The notes under the pieces were generated by a model. It ran no database searches. It was given only the letters and a program-made list of their open reading frames with translations, and was not told where the DNA came from. A program made the translations under genes and the position numbers. Below, piece after piece: positions 57,825 to 64,000 of a DNA stretch of 64,000 bases. The DNA is from Psychromarinibacter sp048262455 (GTDB taxonomy: Bacteria > Pseudomonadota > Alphaproteobacteria > Rhodobacterales > Rhodobacteraceae). The DNA is taken from positions 39,877 to 103,876 of the forward strand of contig JBLXFD010000014.1 in assembly GCA_048262455.1 (NCBI GenBank), given 5' to 3'. The stretch's first letter is position 1; every line of letters begins with the position of its first letter.

Positions 57825-57830
57825 CTTTCT

Positions 57831-58319
57831 TCAGAAGGTTACCCCGTTCTTCGACTGCTCGCGTATCATCTGCGCCAGCACCCGCTTGAACACGGCGTAG
57901 TCCGACGAGGCGATGCCCTTGGAGATGCGGCGGTCGCGGCCCAGCATCAGCTGGCGGATCGCGGCCAGCACCTCTTCGCCCTTGGCGGTCAGGTGCAGGT
58001 CGTAGGCGCGGCGGTCGCGCAGGTTGCGGGTCTTGGCGATCAGCCCGCGTTCGGTCAGGCGGGCCACCGACTTGGTCATGGTGGCCGATTCCACGTCGAG
58101 GGTTTCCAGCAGCCGCGCCTGGGTGACACCGGGGTTCTCGGAGATCAGGATCAGCAGGCCGGACTGCACCGGGGTGATGTGCACCGGGGCCTCCGACAGG
58201 TCCTCGGCCCAGCGCGCGGACATGATGTTGTGCAGCCGGCGCACGAGGTAGCCCGTGGTGCGCCCCAGTTCTCCCAGCGCGACCGTGCCGTCGCCATCCG
58301 ATTCGCCCGTCACCGCCAT
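57831..58319 (-). CDS. MarR family transcriptional regulator
   Basis: This 162-residue protein has the MarR winged helix: ITPVQSGLLILISENPGVTQ, LLETLDVESATMTKSVARLT and the wing NLRDRRAYDLHLTAKGEEVL. The ATG at 58317-58319 follows AGGGACAGG; an upstream extension is Arg-rich and unlikely. It is 93 nt upstream of the monooxygenase gene on the same strand and probably controls it in response to an aromatic substrate. Confidence 0.92.
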   Translation of the reverse strand: MAVTGESDGDGTVALGELGRTTGYLVRRLHNIMSARWAEDLSEAPVHITPVQSGLLILISENPGVTQARLLETLDVESATMTKSVARLTERGLIAKTRNLRDRRAYDLHLTAKGEEVLAAIRQLMLGRDRRISKGIASSDYAVFKRVLAQMIREQSKNGVTF

Positions 58320-58452
58320 ATCCTGTCCCTTTAAGCGCGAAGCTAGCCGCCGGGGGCGCGGGGCGGCAACCCGAAGCTGCCGAAAAAAGCCTCGCCGTGC
58401 TCGCCGGACGCGCATTGTCTGTGGACAAGGGTGCGGGCGGACGAAACGGCGA

Positions 58453-58499
58453 TTGACAGGCGGGGCGGGAGGGGCTTTTCTTGATTAATCGATTTATCA
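58453..58499 (+). promoter_or_regulatory. Promoter and LacI-type operator of the nucleoside/transport operon
   Basis: A perfect TTGACA (58453-58458) is followed after 17 nt by a weak TTTTCT -10. The palindrome TGATTAATCGATTTATCA (58482-58499, eight of nine pairs matching, central CG) lies at the expected start site. This is the shape of LacI-family operators and suggests autorepression. Confidence 0.7.
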
Positions 58500-58556
58500 G
58501 CTCGCAGCCAGATCCCCGCAGCCAGACCGCCGCAGCCAGAGAGCCCCCCAGACCCC

Positions 58557-59564
58557 ATGAAGCCGAAGATGAAGGACATCGCCAACGCTCTCGGGGTCTC
58601 GACCGCCACCGTGTCGAACGTGCTCTCGGGCAAGGGGCGGGTGTCCAAGCCGGTGGCAGAGAAGGTGCTGGCCGAGGCGATGCGCAAGGGCTACCTGCCG
58701 GGCGGTCCGGGCCGTGCATTGCGGACCGGGCGCTCGGGGGTGCTGGGGCTGGTGCTGCCGGACCTCGCGCACCCGCTGTTTCCGCGCATGGCGCAGGCGC
58801 TGCAGGACGCGGCAGAGGCGGCGGGCTACGGCATCCTGATCGCCGACAGCCGCGGCGACAGCGCGGCGCAGGCAGAGGCGATCCGGCGGCTGCGGCTGCG
58901 CGGCGCCGACGGGCTGATCCTGGTGCCCCGCCGCGGTACCGAGATCGGCGCGACCCCGGGCCCGGTGGTGGTGATCGACCGGCCCGCCGCGCCGGCCAAT
59001 ACCGTCAGCGCCGACCACAAGGGGGGCGGCGCGCTGATCGCACGGCACCTGCTGGTGCAGGGCCACCACCGCCTGATTTTCGCCGGCGAATCCCGTAGCT
59101 CGAACGTGCAGGGCGACCGGATCGCGGGGATGTTCGAGGCGCTGCCGGAGGCCGCCACGGCGCAGGAGGTCTGGCTGGAGGAAACCACGCTGAACGCCAT
59201 CGTCGCCGAGGTGCGCGCCGGGGTGACCGCCATTGCGACCACCTCTGACACGCTGGCGCTGCGGGTGCTGACGGCGCTGCAGTCGGCGGGGCTGTCGGTG
59301 CCGGGGGACGTCTCGCTGACCGGCTTCGACGACCTGGTGTTCTCGGCCGCGCTGAACCCGCCGCTGACCACCGTCACCGCCGACCAGGCCGCCATCGCCC
59401 GCCACGCCATCGCCGCGCTGATCGCGCTGATCCACGACGGCCGGCACCTGCCGCGGGCGGTGGAGCCGATGCGGATCGTGGCCCGCGCCTCGACCGCGGC
59501 GCCCCGCCTTTCGACCCGAATCCAACCGACCCAACAGGAGAACGACCCATGCAGACCCGCCTGA
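58557..59564 (+). CDS. LacI family transcriptional regulator
   Basis: This 335-residue protein has the LacI helix-turn-helix and hinge (MKDIANALGVSTATVSNVLS, about 4-60). A periplasmic-binding-protein-like effector domain follows (GVLGLVLPDLAHPLFPRMAQ, VSLTGFDDLVFSAALNPPLT). It is the first gene of its operon; the substrate-binding gene starts 16 nt before its stop. It probably senses the nucleoside-like substrate of the transporter or its breakdown product. Confidence 0.93.
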   Translation: MKPKMKDIANALGVSTATVSNVLSGKGRVSKPVAEKVLAEAMRKGYLPGGPGRALRTGRSGVLGLVLPDLAHPLFPRMAQALQDAAEAAGYGILIADSRGDSAAQAEAIRRLRLRGADGLILVPRRGTEIGATPGPVVVIDRPAAPANTVSADHKGGGALIARHLLVQGHHRLIFAGESRSSNVQGDRIAGMFEALPEAATAQEVWLEETTLNAIVAEVRAGVTAIATTSDTLALRVLTALQSAGLSVPGDVSLTGFDDLVFSAALNPPLTTVTADQAAIARHAIAALIALIHDGRHLPRAVEPMRIVARASTAAPRLSTRIQPTQQENDPCRPA

Positions 59565-60574
59565 TCCTGGCCGGCGCCTCGGCGCTTGCCCTCAGCGCCT
59601 CCGGGGCCCTTGCCCAGGACAAGACGCTGACGATTTCCGTCTATTCCTTCGCCCAGGACGAGTTCAAGGAGATCGTCTACGACCCCTTCGAGGCCCAGTG
59701 CGGCTGCGAGCTGGTGGTCGAAACCGGCAACTCGGTCGAGCGCCTGGCGAAGATCGCCGAGAACCGCGCCGACCCGGTGATCGACATGGCGGTGCTGTCC
59801 ACCCACGACGCGCTTGGCGCGGCGCGCGAGGGGCTGCTGCAGTCCATCGACGTCAGCAAGCTGGCCAACTACGACAAGCTGTATGACATCGCCAAGGACC
59901 CGCTGGGGGACAACCTGGCGGTAGGCTACACCTTCTACGCCACCTCGATCGTCTACCGTTCGGACAAGGTGACGGTGGAAAGCTGGAAGGACCTGCTGTC
60001 GGACGAGCTGGCCGGCAACGTGGCCTTCCCCGACGTGACCACCAACCAGGGCCCGCCGGCACTGTACATGCTGGGCAAGGCGCTTGGCGATGACGCCACC
60101 TCGCTCGAGGCGCCGATGAAGGCGCTTGGCGAACATGCCGACGACATCGTCACCTTCTACGTCCGCTCCTCGCAGCTGGCGCAGCTTATGGCACAGGAAG
60201 AGATCTGGGCCGCGCCCATCGGTCGCTTTGCCTGGGGCAGCTTCAAGGAACTCGGCTTCCCGATGGAATGGGCCACCCCGGCCGAGGGCCAGACCGGCGG
60301 CATGAACGTCATGGTCATGACCAAGGACAACGGCAACGAGGATCTGGCGCTGCAGTTCATGGACTTCTGGCTGTCGACCCCGGTGCAGACCGCGCTGGCC
60401 GAGGCGCTGGTGGACAGCCCCGCCAACAAGGAAGTCGAGGTCTCCGAGGAGATCGCTGGCAACCTGACCTACGGGGCCGAAACCGTGGAATCGCTGGAAC
60501 TGCTGCCCGCCGAGGCCATCGTGGACAACCGCGACCAGTGGCTCGAGCAGTGGAACACGCTGGTCGTCCAGTAA
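59549..60574 (+). CDS. ABC transporter substrate-binding protein (PotD-like)
   Basis: This 341-residue periplasmic protein has a signal peptide (MQTRLILAGASALALSASGA, cut after ALA) and an iron/polyamine-type binding fold: LTISVYSFAQDEFKEIVYDP, and YRSDKVTVESWKDLLSDELA. Related proteins bind spermidine, putrescine or other small cations. The ATG follows CAGGAG, overlapping lacI by 16 nt. Confidence 0.88.
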   Translation: MQTRLILAGASALALSASGALAQDKTLTISVYSFAQDEFKEIVYDPFEAQCGCELVVETGNSVERLAKIAENRADPVIDMAVLSTHDALGAAREGLLQSIDVSKLANYDKLYDIAKDPLGDNLAVGYTFYATSIVYRSDKVTVESWKDLLSDELAGNVAFPDVTTNQGPPALYMLGKALGDDATSLEAPMKALGEHADDIVTFYVRSSQLAQLMAQEEIWAAPIGRFAWGSFKELGFPMEWATPAEGQTGGMNVMVMTKDNGNEDLALQFMDFWLSTPVQTALAEALVDSPANKEVEVSEEIAGNLTYGAETVESLELLPAEAIVDNRDQWLEQWNTLVVQ

Positions 60575-60667
60575 CCACCCCGGGCCCCGGCGCCGCGCGC
60601 GCCGGGGCCGTTTCGCGGTGCCCGCGCGCCGCGCTGCAAAGCAACCCGCCGCATAAGGCTGTTCTCC

Positions 60668-61504
60668 TTGTTCGATAACCGCAAGATCGGGCTGGCGCTG
60701 ACGCTGCCCGCCGCCCTCTTCGCCGCCGCGCTGTTCCTGGTGCCGGTGGCGATCCTCCTGTCCGAGGCCTTTCGCACCGCCGAGGGCAACTGGACGCTGA
60801 TGGCTTACGTCGACTTCTTCTCGGACCCGCGCTACCGGGTGGTGTTCTTCCGCACGCTCAAGCTGGGGATCTACGTCACGCTGGTCTCGGCGGTGCTGGG
60901 CTACGCCGCCGCCTTCGCCATCGTGCAGCTGGAGCCGAAGGCGCGGGGCCGGGTGTTCGGGCTGGTGATCCTGCCGCTGATGATCTCGCCGGTGGCGCGG
61001 ACCTATGCCTGGCTGGTGATCCTGGGCCGCACCGGCATCGTCAACCAGACCCTCGGGCTGGTGGGGATAGAGCCGGTGCGCTTCCTGTTCACCGAGACGG
61101 CGGTGTTCATCGGCCTGCTGCAGCTGTTCATGCCGCTGATGATCGTCTCGCTGGTCTCGGCGATGGAGAACATGCCCTCGGACGCGATCCCGGCGGCGCG
61201 GATGCTGGGGGCGAACTGGCTGCAGGTGTTCTGGAAGGTGATCCTGCCGCTGACCCGCGAGGGGCTGGTGATCGGCGGCACGCTGGTCTTCACCGGCTCG
61301 CTCACGGCCTACATCACCCCCGCGATCCTGGGCGGCAGCAAGGTGCTGATGCTCGAGACGCTGCTGTACCAGCGCGTCACCGTGGCGCGCGATTTCACCT
61401 CCGCCAGCGTGATCGCGATGATCCTGATCCTGCTGTGCTTCGGGGCCAACCTGGCGCTGAAGCGGCTGGCGACGGTGCGCGGACAGAAAAGGGCCAAGGC
61501 ATGA
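60668..61504 (+). CDS. ABC transporter permease (PotB-like)
   Basis: This 278-residue permease has about six membrane segments and the coupling loop DAIPAARMLGANWLQVFWKV. The start appears to be a TTG (60668-60670), as no ATG or GTG in frame lies at a sensible place; AAGG is about 10 nt upstream. It overlaps the second permease by 4 nt. Confidence 0.88.
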   Translation: MFDNRKIGLALTLPAALFAAALFLVPVAILLSEAFRTAEGNWTLMAYVDFFSDPRYRVVFFRTLKLGIYVTLVSAVLGYAAAFAIVQLEPKARGRVFGLVILPLMISPVARTYAWLVILGRTGIVNQTLGLVGIEPVRFLFTETAVFIGLLQLFMPLMIVSLVSAMENMPSDAIPAARMLGANWLQVFWKVILPLTREGLVIGGTLVFTGSLTAYITPAILGGSKVLMLETLLYQRVTVARDFTSASVIAMILILLCFGANLALKRLATVRGQKRAKA

Positions 61505-62280
61505 TCTCCCGCTACGCGATCTGGACCATCCTGGGGCTGACGCTGGTCTTCCTGATCGGCCCCTTCTTCATCATCATCGGCGCCGCGCTCTCGGCCGGCC
61601 AGTCCATGGCCTTCCCGCCGCAGGGCCTGTCGCTGCAGTGGTTCGCCAAGGTCTTCACCGTGGAAAGCTTCCGCGCCTCCTTCGGGGTGTCGATGCTGCT
61701 GGCGATCTTCGGCACCCTCGCGGCGCTGGTGCTGGGGGTGCCTGCCTCCTACGCCATGGCGCGCTACAAGGTGCCGGGGGCCGAGACGGTGCGCCTGCTG
61801 GTGGCGGCGCCGATCATCGTGCCGGGGATCATCGTCGGCCTCGCGCTGCTGCGCTACCTGGTGATCCCCACCGGGGTCGGGCTGGGGCTGGCGCTGTTCT
61901 GCGCCCATACCGCGCTGGTGCTGCCCTACGCGGTGCGCGTGGTCTCCGCCTCGATGGACAACCTTCGCGCCGACATGGAGGAGGCGGCGGTGATGCTGGG
62001 CGCCTCGCGCGCCGGGGCGTTCTTCCGCGTGGTGCTGCCGAACATCCGCGGCGGCATCCTGGCGGCCTTCATCCTGGGCTTCATCACCTCGTTCAACGAG
62101 GTGCCGGTGGCGCTGTTCCTGTCGGGCCCCGGCCTGCGCACGCTGCCCATCGACATGATCGCCTACATGGAGATCACCTACGACCCCTCGGTCGCCGCGC
62201 TGGCCGCGCTGCTGGCCTTCCTGTCCATCGCGATCGTCTTCGCCGCCGAGAAATTCCTGGGGCTGTCCCGCTATGTCTGA
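61501..62280 (+). CDS. ABC transporter permease (PotC-like)
   Basis: This 259-residue permease has about six membrane segments and the coupling loop MEEAAVMLGASRAGAFFRVV. The ATG at 61501 overlaps the preceding stop (ATGA). It overlaps the ATPase gene by 8 nt. Confidence 0.92.
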   Translation: MISRYAIWTILGLTLVFLIGPFFIIIGAALSAGQSMAFPPQGLSLQWFAKVFTVESFRASFGVSMLLAIFGTLAALVLGVPASYAMARYKVPGAETVRLLVAAPIIVPGIIVGLALLRYLVIPTGVGLGLALFCAHTALVLPYAVRVVSASMDNLRADMEEAAVMLGASRAGAFFRVVLPNIRGGILAAFILGFITSFNEVPVALFLSGPGLRTLPIDMIAYMEITYDPSVAALAALLAFLSIAIVFAAEKFLGLSRYV

Positions 62281-63232
62281 CTTTGTTTCGCTGAAGAACC
62301 TGACCCTGTCCTACGGCAATACCGTCGCCGTGCCGGACCTCGACCTCGACATCGCCGAGGGAGAACTGATCTGCCTGCTGGGCCCCTCGGGCTGCGGCAA
62401 GACCACCACCATGCGCGCCATCGCGGGGCTGCTGATGCCCACCTCGGGCAGCATCCACATCGACGGGCGCGACGTGACCCGGGTGCCGCCCTCGCGGCGC
62501 AACGTGGGGCTGGTGTTCCAAAGCTACGCGCTGTTCCCGCACCTGACGATCTACGAGAACGTCGCCTTCGGCCTGCGACTGCGGCGGGAAAAGGACCTGG
62601 ACGCCAAGGTGCGCGCCGGCCTGGCGACGGTGGGGCTGCAGGACTTCGCCCACCGCCACCCGGCGAACCTGTCGGGGGGCCAGCAGCAGCGGGTGGCGCT
62701 GGCGCGCAGTCTCGTGATGCAGCCCAAGGTGCTGCTGCTGGACGAGCCGCTGTCGAACCTCGACGCCCGGCTGCGGCTGGAGATGCGGATGGAACTGCAG
62801 CGCGTGCAGAAGGAGACCGGGGTTACCATGGTCTTCGTGACCCACGACCAGGCAGAGGCGCTGGCGCTGGCCGACCGCATCGCCGTCATGCGCGGCGGCA
62901 AGATCGAGCAGCTGGGCACGCCGGAGGAGATCTACAACAACCCCGTCTCCGGCTTTGTCGCCGATTTCGTGGGTTTCGAGACGATCCTGCCGCAGCAGGA
63001 CGGCAGCGCGCTGGCCTGGCGTCCCGGCGCGGTGCGGCTGGGGCAGGGGCCGCATACCGGCCGGGTTCTGGGCGTATCCTTCGCCGGCGAGCAGCGCGCC
63101 TACGTGCTGGACAGCGCGTTCGGGCCGGTCAAGGCCGACGTGCCCGCCACCGCCCCGCGCCACGAGGTGAACGACACCGTCGCCTTCGACCTGCCGCGCG
63201 AGGCGGCGGTGCTGCTGGCGCGGGCGGGCTGA
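62273..63232 (+). CDS. ABC transporter ATP-binding protein (PotA-like)
   Basis: This 319-residue ATPase has Walker A GPSGCGKTT, the signature LSGGQQQRVALARSL, Walker B LLLDEPLSNLD, and a C-terminal TOBE-like region (about 235-319). It energises the PotD/B/C-like transporter and is followed 6 nt later by a nucleoside hydrolase gene. Confidence 0.93.
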   Translation: MSDFVSLKNLTLSYGNTVAVPDLDLDIAEGELICLLGPSGCGKTTTMRAIAGLLMPTSGSIHIDGRDVTRVPPSRRNVGLVFQSYALFPHLTIYENVAFGLRLRREKDLDAKVRAGLATVGLQDFAHRHPANLSGGQQQRVALARSLVMQPKVLLLDEPLSNLDARLRLEMRMELQRVQKETGVTMVFVTHDQAEALALADRIAVMRGGKIEQLGTPEEIYNNPVSGFVADFVGFETILPQQDGSALAWRPGAVRLGQGPHTGRVLGVSFAGEQRAYVLDSAFGPVKADVPATAPRHEVNDTVAFDLPREAAVLLARAG

Positions 63233-63237
63233 CCGGC

Positions 63238-64000
63238 TTGGCGCTCTGGATCGACACCGACATGGGGGCGGACGACCTGTTCGCCATCCTGCTGGCCGCG
63301 CGCGAGGGCGGCGTCGCGGGCCTGTCGCTGAGCTTCGGCTGCACCCGGCTGGAACAGGTGGCCCGCAACGCCGCCGGCGCGGCGCAAGCCTTCGGCTGGG
63401 ATTTCCCGGTGACGCTGGGCGCCGCGCGCCCGGTGCTGGGGCCCGTGGAGACCGCCGAACGCATCCTCGGCCCCACCGGCATCCGCAGCCGCGGCGCCAC
63501 GCTGCCGGCGGCAAAGGGTGACTTCCCCCCGGCGCTGGGGCCGCTGGCGGAATGGTGCGGGCAGGGCGGCGCGGTGCTGGCGCTGGGGCCGCTGACCAAC
63601 CTCGCGGTGCTGGCGCTGGCCCGGCCGGAGGCGCTGCCGGAGCGGATCACCTGGATGGGCGGCAGCCTTGGGCGCGGCAACCACACGCCCCACGCCGAGT
63701 ACAACGCGCTGGCCGATCCCGAGGCGCTGGCGATCCTGCTGGAGCGGGGGGTGACGGTGCGGATGATCGACCTCGAGGCCTGCCGCCGCGTGCTGATCGA
63801 CGAGACCGACATGGCGGCGCCGCGCCCGCCGTTGCTGGCGGACCTGCTGGGCGGCTACCTCGACATCGCGCTGGAACGGGGGCGGCCCGCCATGGCGCTA
63901 TACGATCCCGTGGCGGCGGCGGCGGCGGTGCGGCCGGAGCTGTTCACCTTCGCCGCCGCGCGTCTTGGCGTCGACCTTGCCGGCGAGACCCGCGGCCGCA
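63238..64000 (+). CDS. Inosine-uridine preferring nucleoside hydrolase family, 3' end beyond window
   Basis: At least 254 residues are visible with no stop. The start is a TTG (63238-63240) giving LALWIDTDMGADDLFAILLA, the calcium- and ribose-binding DTDxGxDD motif of the family. ALGPLTNLAVLAL and WMGGSLGRGNHTPHAEYN follow, and ALYDPVAAAAAV lies near the window end. Such enzymes cleave ribonucleosides to base and ribose. It ends the LacI-controlled operon as seen here. Confidence 0.88.
   Translation, partial: MALWIDTDMGADDLFAILLAAREGGVAGLSLSFGCTRLEQVARNAAGAAQAFGWDFPVTLGAARPVLGPVETAERILGPTGIRSRGATLPAAKGDFPPALGPLAEWCGQGGAVLALGPLTNLAVLALARPEALPERITWMGGSLGRGNHTPHAEYNALADPEALAILLERGVTVRMIDLEACRRVLIDETDMAAPRPPLLADLLGGYLDIALERGRPAMALYDPVAAAAAVRPELFTFAAARLGVDLAGETRGR

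Overview
The window is high-GC, densely packed alphaproteobacterial DNA. Gene content and order point to Rhodobacterales (Rhodobacteraceae in the broad sense): purL next to bolA, the run argS / SPOR protein / nagZ / scpA / scpB, the run rpmF / plsX / fabH / ihfA / merR-like / tRNA-Pro, a double-domain dCTP deaminase, a fused indolepyruvate oxidoreductase, and an endolysin/holin pair of the gene-transfer-agent type. This is a protein-level judgement; genus cannot be named from the sequence alone. Almost all genes look chromosomal and housekeeping; there is no transposase, integrase, CRISPR array or prophage.

Layout. 1-5.3 kb (minus strand): partial membrane protein, bolA, a Cys-cluster protein, purL, a secreted 11-residue-repeat protein, a probable small RNA, and a LysR regulator divergent from 5.4-8.8 kb ior. 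9-16 kb: murI, argC, then cytochrome c maturation genes ccmE, ccmF and ccmH, with an endolysin/holin/accessory cassette between ccmE and ccmF. 16.6-20.8 kb: enoyl-CoA isomerase, flavin reductase, SDR, xylulokinase. 20.8-32 kb: a complete glycogen operon glgP-glgB-glgC-glgA-glgX-pgm with overlapping or abutting genes. 32-38 kb: lipoprotein, argS, SPOR, nagZ, scpA, scpB. 38-45 kb: diguanylate cyclase, dcd, tRNA-Pro, MerR-like regulator, ihfA, fabH, plsX, rpmF. 45-50 kb: an EF-G-like GTPase with a degenerate G domain, Nudix, Na/Pi cotransporter. 50-55.6 kb: DeoR regulator, PhnD/PhnC/PhnE/PhnE transporter and a HAD phosphatase. 56-58.3 kb: flavoprotein monooxygenase with MarR regulator. 58.5-64 kb: LacI regulator, PotABCD-type transporter and a nucleoside hydrolase cut by the window end.

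The least explained material is between genes. Four loci (12.9, 15.9, 17.4 and 55.6 kb) hold head-to-tail arrays of a roughly 213-bp unit, about ten units in all, each bounded by the palindrome GGCGGGGTGAACCCCGCC and containing further hairpins. A fifth locus (47.4 kb) holds two units of an unrelated body bounded by a compensated variant of the same palindrome (GGCGGGCTGAAGCCCGCC); its internal hairpins also show compensatory base changes. A third, double-hairpin element follows both ior and pgm. All sit at gene 3' ends. These structured intergenic repeats are the best candidates for an undescribed element in the window; long ORFs drawn through them are not credible genes.
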